The notes beneath the pieces were generated by a model that did no database searches, was not told the origin of the DNA, and saw only the letters and a program-made list of their open reading frames with translations. A stretch of 34,210 nt of DNA from Bacteroidota bacterium (GTDB taxonomy: Bacteria; Bacteroidota; Bacteroidia; Cytophagales; Cyclobacteriaceae). Position numbers and translations under genes: made by a program. Each line of letters opens with the position of its first letter. The stretch's first letter is position 1. Location: positions 1-34,210 of the forward strand of contig JAFDYY010000033.1 of the NCBI GenBank assembly GCA_018267195.1. The letters run 5' to 3'. Positions 17,225 to 25,889 of the stretch are shown piece after piece.

Positions 17225-20200
17225 ATGCGTAACAAAGGAGTAGTCGTAGTACTCACCATCATCATTACCGCCCTGTGTCTGTACTTTTTGTCGTTCACGC
17301 TGGTAAGTCGAAAAATTCAACAACAAGCCATAGACCAGGCCACCGATAAAGACGGGTCGGTTAACCTGGATAAAAAACAGGCCTACCTGGATTCGCTGTG
17401 GAATAAACCTGTGTATAACCTGTTTGGCATAGGATATACCTACAAAGAAGTAAAAGACAACGAACTCAGCATGGGCCTAGACTTACAGGGTGGCATGCAC
17501 GTAGTGCTGGAAATATCGCCTGTAGATATTGTGCGCGGCCTGAGCGGAAACAATCAGGATCCGGGGTTTGTACAAGCCTTGCAGAAAGCCAGTGAGCAAG
17601 AGAAAAAAAGCAATGCTAATTTCACTACGGTTTTTTACAACGCCTTTAAAGAAGTAAACCCCGGCAAAACGCTGGCGCCATTCTTTACCTCTACCGCCAA
17701 CAAAGACATTAACCTTTCCGACAGCGATGATAAAGTATTGAAATTTTTAACCAAAGAAATCAACAACTCCATCGATCGTTCCTACACTATTTTAAAAACC
17801 CGTATTGACCAGTTCGGAACTTCGCAGCCCAACATTCAAAGGCTGGCCAGCTCGGGGCGCATTCAAATTGAAATTCCGGGAGCCGATAACCCACAACGGG
17901 TAAGGAAGTTGCTTCAGGGAGTGGCTCGTCTTGAGTTCTGGGAAATTGTAGAACCTTACGACCCACAAATAAGCCAGGCATTAATGGCGGTCAATCAATA
18001 TCTGGTAAAAGAACAAAATGCCAAAAAGGTAGAAAAACAACCGGCCCAAACTCTCTCAACAGAGAAAAAGGAAATTAAAAAGGATACGACCAAGTCGGCT
18101 CTTGAAAAACAACTTTCTAAAGCCTCTACTGACAGCGCTAAATCGAAAAGTTCGTTAGACTCTCTCCGGTCGGCCACCTCATCTCCGCTTTTTGCGTTGA
18201 TGACTCAACAAGGTTCTTTTATGTATGCCACGAAAGACACCGCCACCATCAATGCCATTTTCAGACGTAGCGAAATACGCACACTTATGCCACGCACCAT
18301 TGGCTGGCGATGGGATGTAAAAGCCGACCCCGATGTTACCCCGGGAGTAGAAGATATCAAACTGAATTTTATCAGTCTGGGCCGGGGCTCCAAACCCTTA
18401 TTGACGGGCGATGTCATTACCGATGCGCGTTCCGACTTTGATCAATACGGACGCCCTTCGGTTAGTATGACCATGAACGTAACCGGTGCCCAAAAATGGG
18501 CAAAGATCACCGCGGCAGCTTCTTCTAAACAACCTCAGGGCCGCATTGCTATCTTGCTTGACGACTATGTTTATACCGCGCCTACTGTGCAAGGCGAAAT
18601 CCCTAACGGCAATTCTCAAATTACCGGTTCGTTTACACCCGAAGAGGCGAAAGATCTTGCCTTAGTATTGAAAGCCGGTTCGCTCCCTGCTCCTACCCGC
18701 ATTGTAGAGCAGGCCATTGTGGGGCCTTCGCTGGGTAAGATTGCCCAAAACCAGGGATTGATTTCGATGGCTTGCGGCTTAGGGCTGATCGTCATCTTCA
18801 TGGTGGCGTATTATTCTAGAGGTGGATGGGTGGCAAACATCGCACTGTTGTTCAACATCTTTTTTATTCTCGGGATTTTAGCCCAATACAATGCTGCGCT
18901 TACCCTGCCGGGCATTGCCGGCATTGTGCTTACCATGGCCATGGCCGTAGATGCCAACGTGGTAATTTATGAACGGATTAAAGAAGAATTGAAAATAGGA
19001 AGGCGGTTACGCGAGGCCATCAAAAAAGGTTATGAGCGTGCGTTTGCCACCATCTTTGATTCCAACCTTACCACGTTCCTCACAGGTATGTTCTTATTTA
19101 TTTTCGGACAAGGTCCGTTAAAAGGTTTCGCTATTGTACTGATGATCGGTATCGTTACTTCTTTCTTCTCGGCCGTTTACATTTCCCGTGTAATTGTAGA
19201 GTGGTTCGTGCGAAAAGGCGATGACACGAAGTTTTCTTTTGAATCGCCCCTGGCCAACCTGGTGCGCAAACGCGGTGAATTTAATTTTATCAAAAACCGC
19301 TACAAAGCGTATGCTTTCTCCGGTTCAATTATGGTGATCGGCTTCATCATCATTGCTTTTCAGGGGTTAAACATGGGCGTTGATTTCAAGGGTGGACGCT
19401 CGTATGTAGTGTCGTTCAGCAAACCCATAGTGGCCACTGATATGAAAATAGCGTTGGATGAAAGTTTTAAAAACTCCAGTGTGGAAGTAAAAAATTATGG
19501 CAGCGACCACCGCATGCGGGTAACGACTTCTTACCTGATTGACGATGAGTCGGACGGAGCAGATGACCACGTGCGCAATGCGCTCATTGAAGCGGTAGAA
19601 AAATTCAGCGGGCTGAAACATTCCGTCAATGATATGCAACTGGACGAGGGTCATTTTACCGTTTCCAGTTCATTAAAAGTAAGCCCTACCATTGCAGACG
19701 ATATCAAGAACTCCGCCTTTAAGGCAAGTATCTATTCGCTCATCGCCATTTTTATTTTTATTTTGATCCGCTTTAAGAAGTGGCAGTTCAGCACAGGCGC
19801 TATTGTTTCTACTGCCCATGATGCGCTTTTTGTAATTGCCGTATTTGGAATCGCGCACGCTTTTGGGTTATCGTTTGAGATTGATCAGATTTTTATAGCT
19901 GCGTTGCTCACTATTATCGGCTACTCAATTAACGACACCGTTATTATCTTCGACCGGATCCGGGAATACATGAGTTTTGGTGCCAACCACGACCGCCCCA
20001 AATTATTTAATGATGCCATCAACAGTACACTGAGCCGCACGCTCATTACATCCGGCACCGTGCTGGTAGTGGTGATTGTGTTGCTGATATTTGGCGGGGA
20101 GGTATTGCGCGGGTTTTCATTCGCGCTGATGATCGGTATGTTTATCGGAACTTATTCATCCATCTTCATTGCTTCGCCTATTGTGCTTGACTTCGACCGG

Positions 20201-20239
20201 GTACCTACCACACCGGATACCTCAAAAACAACGGCTTAG
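17225..20239 (+). CDS. secDF: Protein translocase subunit SecDF (fused SecD and SecF)
   Basis: The 1004-aa protein is a single-chain SecD-SecF fusion, as is usual in Bacteroidota. The SecD half has an N-terminal membrane helix (residues 6-28), the GLDLQGG motif (84-90), a large periplasmic domain with a Lys/Ser-rich insert around residues 265-320, and AVDANVVIYERI near residue 576 in the membrane part. The SecF half has the second MGVDFKGG motif and GYSINDTVIIFDRIRE (899-914), the proton-path segment of the family. About twelve membrane helices are expected. It uses the proton gradient to pull exported proteins across the inner membrane after SecA. A strong intrinsic terminator follows. Confidence 0.97.
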   Translation: MRNKGVVVVLTIIITALCLYFLSFTLVSRKIQQQAIDQATDKDGSVNLDKKQAYLDSLWNKPVYNLFGIGYTYKEVKDNELSMGLDLQGGMHVVLEISPVDIVRGLSGNNQDPGFVQALQKASEQEKKSNANFTTVFYNAFKEVNPGKTLAPFFTSTANKDINLSDSDDKVLKFLTKEINNSIDRSYTILKTRIDQFGTSQPNIQRLASSGRIQIEIPGADNPQRVRKLLQGVARLEFWEIVEPYDPQISQALMAVNQYLVKEQNAKKVEKQPAQTLSTEKKEIKKDTTKSALEKQLSKASTDSAKSKSSLDSLRSATSSPLFALMTQQGSFMYATKDTATINAIFRRSEIRTLMPRTIGWRWDVKADPDVTPGVEDIKLNFISLGRGSKPLLTGDVITDARSDFDQYGRPSVSMTMNVTGAQKWAKITAAASSKQPQGRIAILLDDYVYTAPTVQGEIPNGNSQITGSFTPEEAKDLALVLKAGSLPAPTRIVEQAIVGPSLGKIAQNQGLISMACGLGLIVIFMVAYYSRGGWVANIALLFNIFFILGILAQYNAALTLPGIAGIVLTMAMAVDANVVIYERIKEELKIGRRLREAIKKGYERAFATIFDSNLTTFLTGMFLFIFGQGPLKGFAIVLMIGIVTSFFSAVYISRVIVEWFVRKGDDTKFSFESPLANLVRKRGEFNFIKNRYKAYAFSGSIMVIGFIIIAFQGLNMGVDFKGGRSYVVSFSKPIVATDMKIALDESFKNSSVEVKNYGSDHRMRVTTSYLIDDESDGADDHVRNALIEAVEKFSGLKHSVNDMQLDEGHFTVSSSLKVSPTIADDIKNSAFKASIYSLIAIFIFILIRFKKWQFSTGAIVSTAHDALFVIAVFGIAHAFGLSFEIDQIFIAALLTIIGYSINDTVIIFDRIREYMSFGANHDRPKLFNDAINSTLSRTLITSGTVLVVVIVLLIFGGEVLRGFSFALMIGMFIGTYSSIFIASPIVLDFDRVPTTPDTSKTTA

Positions 20240-20257
20240 AAAAGAATCTGTAATTCT

Positions 20258-20300
20258 AACCGGGCATTGCTTTATTGGTAAGCGATGCCCGGTTTTTTTT
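20258..20300 (+). terminator. Intrinsic terminator after secDF
   Basis: Arms AACCGGGCATTGCT (20258-20271) and AGCGATGCCCGGTT (20281-20294) pair over 14 positions with a single G-T wobble, around a 9-base loop, followed by a run of eight T (20293-20300). It lies 18 bases after the secDF stop. On the minus strand the arms have an A-run side but no downstream T-run, so it mainly serves secDF; the converging FKBP gene ends 9 bases further on. Confidence 0.92.
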
Positions 20301-20309
20301 ACTGATTAC

Positions 20310-21059
20310 TCAGTTTACTTTTATCAGTTCTAACTCAAATATTAAAACGGCAAACGGAGGAATAGAACCTGAACCGCGTTCGCCATAAGCTAAATCATAA
20401 GGAATGTAAAGCATCCACCGATCGCCTTCTTTCATTAATTGAAGGGCTTCCGTCCAACCGGGAATTACCTGATTCACCCCCAGACTAATGGGTTGCCCGC
20501 GTTGTATGGAACTCTCAAAAATAACTCCGTCAATCAGTTGGCCGGTATAATGCACCGTTACATTGGCTGTGGCGCCTGGTGACTTACCCGATCCTTTTGT
20601 TACTATTTTATATTGCAAACCGCTGGGCAGTTCTACTACCCCTTCATTCTTTTTATTGTTCTCTAAAAATATTTTTCCGGTCTCGCGAGCACGTTGGTTC
20701 TTTTTTTCAGAAGCTTGCGACATGTATTGCTGCACGGTGGTCATACACTGCTGTTGTTCCATCTTTAAAGGTTTTCCGTTATACACATCTTGTATGGCGG
20801 CCAGCATGGCGATTACATCTAACGAATCGCCTCCCTGTTTGCGAATATTAGTGGAAAGTAACACGCCCATGCCATAGCCGGCTTTTTGCTTGTCTGTACT
20901 CAGGTCGGGTTCTTTCGGTTTCTTCAACTCATCTATTTCGGTTTGAAGTTTTTTGATTTGCTCTTGTTGTGCCGTTATTTTTTGCTGCAGTTCTTTTTTG
21001 CTCTGCGAATAAGCAGATACAGAAACTGAGAGAAAGAAAATAATAAATAAAATACGCAT
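20310..21059 (-). CDS. FKBP-type peptidyl-prolyl isomerase, FkpA/Mip-like
   Basis: The 249-aa protein carries a signal peptide (MRILFIIFFLSVSVSAYSQ). A Gln/Lys/Glu-rich coiled coil follows (about residues 20-47), and an FKBP_N-type helical domain (STDKQKAGYGMGVLLSTNI onward) ends near residue 140. The C-terminal FKBP domain is canonical: VTVHYTGQLIDGVIFESS, NQVIPGWTEALQLMKEGD, IPYDLAYGERGSG and PPFAVLIFELELIKV, with the expected active-site residues apart from Glu in place of Asp after Phe. This layout is that of periplasmic dimeric chaperone-isomerases, and unlike the upstream cluster no lipobox is seen. It is transcribed toward secDF and ends 10 bases past the terminator. Confidence 0.93.
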   Translation of the reverse strand: MRILFIIFFLSVSVSAYSQSKKELQQKITAQQEQIKKLQTEIDELKKPKEPDLSTDKQKAGYGMGVLLSTNIRKQGGDSLDVIAMLAAIQDVYNGKPLKMEQQQCMTTVQQYMSQASEKKNQRARETGKIFLENNKKNEGVVELPSGLQYKIVTKGSGKSPGATANVTVHYTGQLIDGVIFESSIQRGQPISLGVNQVIPGWTEALQLMKEGDRWMLYIPYDLAYGERGSGSIPPFAVLIFELELIKVN

Positions 21060-21097
21060 AGAGTGGAATTTAGATTGAATACATGTCTGTTATAATT

Positions 21098-21910
21098 TTA
21101 TCGAACCGCCATTTTTCGAACCGCCTTAGAAAACCAACGCGGTAAAAAACGCTTCAGGTAAACGGCAAAAACTTCTTTGGCTCCGCCAATATAAACCTCT
21201 TCTTTTTTCTTTTGCATAGCGGCCACTATTTTACGGGCGCATGCTTCGGGTCGCAATCCGTGTTGGGTGGTCCTATCCATTTTATTGAGTTTGCTTCCAT
21301 CGCCCACCAGGGCATTGAGTGTAATGTGGGTGCGCACCCATCCGGGGCAGATCATCGTAACATAAATGGATTTACTATCCCGCCAAAGTTCAGCTCGCAA
21401 AGAATCAAAAAAGCCGTGCAAGGCATGTTTAGCGGCCGCATAGCCCGATCGGTAAGGCGTACCGATTAACCCCATCACGCTGGATACCGTTACAAAATGC
21501 CCGGACTTTCTTTTTAAAAAATGAGGAAGTAGTAATTTGGTAAGCGCCAGTGTGCCAAAATAATCTACCTCCATCAGCTGGCGATCTACCTCCAAGTGTG
21601 TTTCTTTGGCTAAGCTGCGCTGGCTGATACCTCCGTTATTAACCAAAATATCGATGTGGCCAAACAGCTGAACAGCGGTCTCTACATGTAGCGGCAACAT
21701 AGCCGGTTTCGACAGATCCAATGGTATAATCTGCACATTTGCCTGCACCGATAAAGGGCAAGAATTTTTTACCCGTTCCAATTCATCTTTTCTGCGCGAT
21801 GATAAAATTAATTTCACTCCTTTTATCGTGGCTAATTGGTAGGTAAGCGCTTCGCCTATGCCACTCGAGGCGCCCGTTATCCAGATTACTTTGTTAGCGA
21901 GGTAGGACAC
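21098..21910 (-). CDS. Short-chain dehydrogenase/reductase
   Basis: A classical SDR of 270 aa. The cofactor loop TGASSGIG is at residues 12-19, NNGG at 91-94, and the catalytic Ser (143/144), Y157 and K161 (YAAAK) are all present. The CPGWVRTHI segment after the active site is typical of the family, and the basic loop SSRRKDELERV suggests NADP(H) preference. It resembles the DHRS7-like group with a basic C-terminal tail (LPRWFSKAVRKMAVR) that may be membrane associated. It starts with GTG at 21910, 6 nt after the folA stop, so it is likely cotranscribed with folA. Substrate is unknown. Confidence 0.88.
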   Translation of the reverse strand: MSYLANKVIWITGASSGIGEALTYQLATIKGVKLILSSRRKDELERVKNSCPLSVQANVQIIPLDLSKPAMLPLHVETAVQLFGHIDILVNNGGISQRSLAKETHLEVDRQLMEVDYFGTLALTKLLLPHFLKRKSGHFVTVSSVMGLIGTPYRSGYAAAKHALHGFFDSLRAELWRDSKSIYVTMICPGWVRTHITLNALVGDGSKLNKMDRTTQHGLRPEACARKIVAAMQKKKEEVYIGGAKEVFAVYLKRFLPRWFSKAVRKMAVR

Positions 21911-21916
21911 AAAAAA

Positions 21917-22417
21917 TTATTTACGTTGATACACTACAAAATCAAATGAATGGAGGTGGCGCTGATCTTTTTCATGATGCTTGCGCGATACTTCCTTCCA
22001 TTGTTCCCGGTTCCGGGGCGGAAAAAAAGTATCGCCCAAAATATCGGCATCGATTTCCGTCAGGTACAACCGGGTGGCCAACGGCAAACCTAGTTTATAT
22101 ATTTCAGCTCCTCCTATTACAAAAATTTCGTGTTGATTGAATTGCCGGGCCAAATCTATTGCCTGTTGAAAATCGTGCACGGTATAACAACCATCGGCTG
22201 TAAAATCTTTGTTGCGGGTAACTACAATATTTTCACGGTTAGGCAGCGGCCTGAATTTTTTAGGAATGGATTCATAATTTTTTCTTCCCATAATAACCGG
22301 GTGGCCTTGGGTGGTTTGCATAAAATACGCCATGTCGTCCGGCAAATGCCAGGGCAATGTGTTGCCCTTTCCGATTATTCCGTTTCGGGCTACTGCGGCA
22401 ATCAGCGAGATCATCAT
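21917..22417 (-). CDS. folA: Dihydrofolate reductase
   Basis: ATG 22417 (166 aa) is used; a TTG at 22429 would overlap the upstream gene by eight bases and adds only MLNK. Conserved parts include [20 protein letters not shown], with catalytic D28 in [20 protein letters not shown] (NADPH-binding) and [15 protein letters not shown], the glycine pair of motif GG-x-x-[IV]-Y. It reduces dihydrofolate to tetrahydrofolate with NADPH and is the target of trimethoprim. It follows the VIT1-like gene by 4 nt and precedes the SDR gene by 6 nt, forming a compact minus-strand operon. Confidence 0.95.
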   Translation of the reverse strand: MMISLIAAVARNGIIGKGNTLPWHLPDDMAYFMQTTQGHPVIMGRKNYESIPKKFRPLPNRENIVVTRNKDFTADGCYTVHDFQQAIDLARQFNQHEIFVIGGAEIYKLGLPLATRLYLTEIDADILGDTFFPPRNREQWKEVSRKHHEKDQRHLHSFDFVVYQRK

Positions 22418-22421
22418 CTTG

Positions 22422-23102
22422 TTAAGCAATAAGTTTGGCTATGCCAAAAGCGGCTGCGGCTGCCAGGGCACCGATAACGGTTACGCGCAAGGCACCCTTT
22501 AACAAGGGCTGGCCGGTGAGTTTACTTTTGATGAGGCCAAACCCCACCAAACACAAAATAGTAATTACACAAGAGTACTTCAACCCCTCAGCCGGAGTAT
22601 CTAAAAAAAAGTAAGCGCTGAGCGGAATCAGCCCTCCGATAATGTACGACAGGGCAATGATCAGGGCACTTTGAAATGCCCGGTTTTTATCGGGCCGCTC
22701 CAGCCCCAGTTCAAACCGCATCATAAAATCAACCCATTGCTTGGGGTGCTTGGCCATCTCGCGTGCAATCTTCTCTTGCAGAGCATCGTCTAAGCCATAC
22801 TGGGCAAAAATATCTTTCGTTTCCTGAATTTCTATTTCGTGTTTATGGATGATTTCATCGTACTCTCTTTGCTCTTCCGTTTGGTAGTGTTCTACTTCCG
22901 TTCGCCCGGCCAGGTATCCGCCTAATCCCATGGCAATGGAGCCGGCCGCTATTTCGGCCAGGCCGGCTGTAATAATAATGGTGGTATTGCTCACGGCTCC
23001 ACTCAGCCCGGCCGCCAGCGCAAACGGCACGGTTAGCCCATCGCTCATGCCGATTACAAAATCGCGAACTTTTTCGGAAGATTTGAAATGCTTTTCGTCC
23101 AT
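22422..23102 (-). CDS. VIT1/CCC1-family membrane transporter
   Basis: The 226-aa protein matches the VIT1/CCC1 family: [24 protein letters not shown] near the N terminus forms the first conserved membrane segment with its DG(L) motif, followed by [25 protein letters not shown] charged cytoplasmic domain (about residues 75-135) with several Glu and His residues follows, and three C-terminal membrane helices end the protein. Members export or sequester ferrous iron or manganese. It is the first gene of a VIT - folA - SDR run. Metal specificity is inference. Confidence 0.88.
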   Translation of the reverse strand: MDEKHFKSSEKVRDFVIGMSDGLTVPFALAAGLSGAVSNTTIIITAGLAEIAAGSIAMGLGGYLAGRTEVEHYQTEEQREYDEIIHKHEIEIQETKDIFAQYGLDDALQEKIAREMAKHPKQWVDFMMRFELGLERPDKNRAFQSALIIALSYIIGGLIPLSAYFFLDTPAEGLKYSCVITILCLVGFGLIKSKLTGQPLLKGALRVTVIGALAAAAAFGIAKLIA

Positions 23103-23181
23103 GATGCGAAGCTAATAGAAGCGCTACATTAAACCCAACGTATGCCGCAGAATCTCTGATGCCTCGTTACAACAAACCGAT

Positions 23182-23883
23182 TCAATGCCTACGCAAGCGG
23201 CATTCCATTTCAAAAAAAGAAAAAAGAGCGGTGAGTATCTCACCTTGTTTACCCGAGTGGGTAATTTCCCGATGCCGTTCGTTGAAGTGGGTAAGAATGG
23301 TGTAGTACGTGGAGTCGCTCAGCAAAAAACGACTTTGAATTTCACTCTTGATCTGCGCGTTGGTAACAATCTCGGCATAGGTTTGGGTTTGCGTAAGCTC
23401 GCGGTTAATGCGTGTCAGGGCGCGCTTCTCTTTTTCTGCTTTCGAGAAATAAGCCAGGTTTACCGAAGCGCCAAACCCGCTGCTGGGCGTAGCTCCGCTA
23501 AAGGGTGTCGATTTACTTCGCAACTTTAGAGAGGGCAGTTCTTTCTTTTCGGCTTCGGGGCGGCCTATTATCGTTACTTCTTTCAACATGGTAACATGCT
23601 GGGTCAGTTTTACAAACATTACATCTTCATCCATAAACACGGGCAGGTGCAATTCGTCATACCCTACACTGGTAAAAATGAGAGTGTCATTGCCAAAGGC
23701 TTTAATTGAAAATACTCCGTTGGCATTGGTAATCGTACCCCGGGTAGTGTTCTTTACCCGCACCGAAGCACTGGGCACGGCATTCAGCGTAATAGAATCC
23801 ACCACGATCCCTTTAATCATTTTTTGAGCAATGGTTTCCTGGCATCCCAACAGCACGATCATCAAGAAAAGAAAGAGTTTCAT
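23182..23883 (-). CDS. Secreted protein with carboxypeptidase-regulatory-like domain
   Basis: The start at ATG 23883 (233 aa) is chosen because it begins a signal peptide (MKLFLFLMIVLLGC, cleavage likely after IAQ near residue 20); an upstream TTG-start extension would bury it. Residues 22-105 form a beta-sandwich of the CarboxypepD_reg-like type, with GIVVDSITLNAVPSASVRVK, GTITNANGVFSI and LIFTSVGYDEL, the usual GxV-x(n)-T-x-G-x-F-x-I pattern. The rest (106-233) is a polar, helical region with many Arg and Glu that I do not recognise. Many Bacteroidota proteins of this type are periplasmic or outer-membrane. Function is unknown. Confidence 0.75.
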   Translation of the reverse strand: MKLFLFLMIVLLGCQETIAQKMIKGIVVDSITLNAVPSASVRVKNTTRGTITNANGVFSIKAFGNDTLIFTSVGYDELHLPVFMDEDVMFVKLTQHVTMLKEVTIIGRPEAEKKELPSLKLRSKSTPFSGATPSSGFGASVNLAYFSKAEKEKRALTRINRELTQTQTYAEIVTNAQIKSEIQSRFLLSDSTYYTILTHFNERHREITHSGKQGEILTALFSFFEMECRLRRH

Positions 23884-23941
23884 TCGGTGGCAATATACTT
23901 TCTCCCCCATCAAATAAAAAGAAGAAAGGATTGAGAGCACG

Positions 23942-24991
23942 TCAGCTTTTATTGGCTAACTGACCGCATGCGGCATCAATATCTTTTCCACGGCTTTTTC
24001 GGATGCGCGTGGTGATTCCATTTTTTTCCAGTAAATCCATGTACATCATCAGTACGGCATCAGATGCCTGTTTAAATCCGCCTTCGTCTATGGGATTATA
24101 TTCAATCAGGTTTACTTTAGATGGAATAATTTTACAGAATTTTAACAAGGCCTGGGCGTGTTCGGGTGTGTCGTTTACGCCTTGCCACACCACATATTCG
24201 TAAGTAACTTTCCGTTTTGTTTTTTGGTACCAGTACTTCAACGCCTCGGCCAGGTCGGCCAGTGGGTTAGAATCGTTAATAGGCATAATGGATGAACGGG
24301 TGTCGTCCAGGGCCGCATGAAGCGATACCGCCAGATTAAATTTTACTCCGTCATCGGCCATTTTTATAATCATCTTGGCAATGCCCACGGTGGAAACGGT
24401 AATCCGCTTCATGGCCATGCCCAAACCTTTAGGAGACGTAATCTTATCAATAGCCGCTATAACATTACTGTAATTAAGCAGCGGCTCGCCCATGCCCATA
24501 AAAACAATGTTGGTAAGGGGGCGGTTAAAAATGGTTTCGCTTTGTTCTTTAATGGCGGCCACCTGGTCATAGATTTCATCGGCACTGAGGTTGCGTTGCC
24601 GCTTCAGGCGGGCCGTGGCGCAAAATGCACAAGCCAGCGAGCAACCTACCTGCGAAGAAACGCAGGCGGTAATCCGCTTCTCGGCCGGGATAAGAACCGA
24701 CTCTACGATCAGCCCATCGTGCAACTTCACGGCATTCTTAATGGTGCCATCCGTGCTGCGCTGCATAGTATCTACCTGAATGTGGTTGATGTTAAAATTT
24801 TGTTTTAACAAATCGCGGGTAGCTACCGACAGGTTGGTCATCTGGTCGAAACTCTTGGCCGATTTTTTCCACAGCCATTCGTCCACCTGCACGGCACGAA
24901 AGGGTTTATCGCCCTGGTCGGTGAAGAATTTTTTTAACTCATCGAGTTTCAGTTTCCGGATATCGCGTTTAGCAGGTTCTGAAGAAAGCAT
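23942..24991 (-). CDS. rlmN: 23S rRNA/tRNA adenine C2-methyltransferase RlmN
   Basis: The 349-aa protein is a radical-SAM RlmN. The cluster motif CSLACAFC gives C117, C121 and C124; C110 and C342 are the two cysteines used in the methyl-Cys mechanism (equivalent to E. coli C118 and C355). GMGEPLLNY and KRITVSTVGIAKMI are conserved core segments. It methylates A2503 of 23S rRNA and A37 of some tRNAs. A TACCTTTG box (24996-25003, minus strand) lies just 4 bases before the ATG, so the gene may start a leaderless transcript. The small gene 25012-25404 ends 20 nt upstream on the same strand. Confidence 0.95.
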   Translation of the reverse strand: MLSSEPAKRDIRKLKLDELKKFFTDQGDKPFRAVQVDEWLWKKSAKSFDQMTNLSVATRDLLKQNFNINHIQVDTMQRSTDGTIKNAVKLHDGLIVESVLIPAEKRITACVSSQVGCSLACAFCATARLKRQRNLSADEIYDQVAAIKEQSETIFNRPLTNIVFMGMGEPLLNYSNVIAAIDKITSPKGLGMAMKRITVSTVGIAKMIIKMADDGVKFNLAVSLHAALDDTRSSIMPINDSNPLADLAEALKYWYQKTKRKVTYEYVVWQGVNDTPEHAQALLKFCKIIPSKVNLIEYNPIDEGGFKQASDAVLMMYMDLLEKNGITTRIRKSRGKDIDAACGQLANKS

Positions 24992-24995
24992 GGGG

Positions 24996-25003
24996 CAAAG
25001 GTA
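24996..25003 (-). promoter_or_regulatory. Putative -7 box, start-proximal, for rlmN
   Basis: TACCTTTG on the minus strand fits TAnnTTTG. It ends 4 bases before the rlmN ATG, so transcription would begin almost at the start codon. No clear -33 TTG was found, and coding sequence of the upstream gene lies close by, so this is a weak call. Confidence 0.35.
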
Positions 25004-25011
25004 AGAAAGTG

Positions 25012-25404
25012 TCAGTGCAGGTACTCGGGCAGGTCGCGATCTGTTGATTGTTTATCCAGCAAAAAAGCAATCGCTTCTTGCTGCGCATCAAAGCCCCTTA
25101 CATTTCTTTTGATCAGAAAATTAAATCCTTTCAAAATCATTTTCTTTACCCCATTCAGTCCTACCACAGCTTGCTTCTCTATTTTTTTATCTAACTGTTG
25201 ATTATAGGCCACCACGGTTTTCATAAAGGCTGCGGTGGCGAAGTTGTGTTCATTAAAAACAGATAATACTAACTGCGGCCGCTCTTGTTGCTCCAGCCAT
25301 TCTTTGGCTTCGCTCAGCAACTGCAACATTTGGTGCTCATTGCACCCGCGGTAGTCAAGCAACAAAATTTCTTTTCCGGCTTCGGTTATTTTGACAAGCG
25401 GCAT
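25012..25404 (-). CDS. Unknown cytosolic protein, STAS/SpoIIAA-like fold possible
   Basis: I do not recognise this 130-aa protein with certainty. It starts with alternating beta strands (VKITEAGKEILLLDYRGC), then a helix MLQLLSEAKEWLEQQ, a strand RPQLVLSVFNE, a helix, and a later strand QAVVGLNGVKKMI. This order resembles STAS/SpoIIAA-like domains. It has no signal peptide or membrane segment. It is located between rlmN and a secreted unknown, all on the minus strand, with 6 nt between the two small genes. Confidence 0.6.
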   Translation of the reverse strand: MPLVKITEAGKEILLLDYRGCNEHQMLQLLSEAKEWLEQQERPQLVLSVFNEHNFATAAFMKTVVAYNQQLDKKIEKQAVVGLNGVKKMILKGFNFLIKRNVRGFDAQQEAIAFLLDKQSTDRDLPEYLH

Positions 25405-25410
25405 ACGTAG

Positions 25411-25833
25411 TTATTTCGCCCGGACGAACGTACGGGTTTCACAGTCTTTCACGGCATCGTGTATCTTCAGCGCGTTCTCAGTCAGTTCATCAATTATAAA
25501 ACGTTGCGTAATCATACCCGATTTTTTGTCGGTCAACTGAAGTTCCTGCCCGATAACTTTGTATTGAAACCCATTCAGGTCGCTTCCCTTTTTCTTGCCG
25601 GCTAAAAAGATACCCTCCTGCCCGCTTCCGTCTTTTTTAAAAACGATCAGCTTCGCCACCGTGCTTTGGCTATTGCTGCCCATTATACTCTCCAACTCTT
25701 TCTCGGTATCGCTTTCTTTCATCTGGCTTTGAAAACAAGTTTTACGGTCGGTCTGCTGCCAGGTGCCCACAACCGACTGAGCCATGGCCGGCCAAGCGGC
25801 CATAACCCCTACCCACACCATTGCTTTTTTCAT
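25411..25833 (-). CDS. Secreted lipocalin-like unknown protein
   Basis: The 140-aa protein has a signal peptide (MKKAMVWVGVMAAWPAMAQ). The mature part begins VVGTWQQTDRK, the G-x-W start typical of lipocalin-like small beta-barrel proteins in Bacteroidota, and continues with beta strands such as LIVFKKDGSG, FQYKVIGQELQLTD and QRFIIDELTENALKI. Two cysteines, in KTCFQ and DCETR, may form a disulfide. No ligand can be predicted. It is the first gene of the minus-strand run and diverges from the ureohydrolase gene, 56 bases apart. Confidence 0.6.
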   Translation of the reverse strand: MKKAMVWVGVMAAWPAMAQSVVGTWQQTDRKTCFQSQMKESDTEKELESIMGSNSQSTVAKLIVFKKDGSGQEGIFLAGKKKGSDLNGFQYKVIGQELQLTDKKSGMITQRFIIDELTENALKIHDAVKDCETRTFVRAK

Positions 25834-25889
25834 ATTTGGTTATCAATTTAAATGCTAATTTAACATGAAATTTTAAGCGATATTTTTTC

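Noticed and set aside
22417..22429. TTG start for folA
   Set aside because: Adds four residues and overlaps the upstream gene; the family usually starts at the MISLIA position.
23884..23940. Longer start for the carboxypeptidase-regulatory-domain protein
   Set aside because: The extra 19 residues would precede and hide a clear signal peptide starting at ATG 23883.
24317..24808. 163-codon plus-strand ORF opposite rlmN
   Set aside because: It is antisense to a confidently identified gene and has no recognisable protein features.
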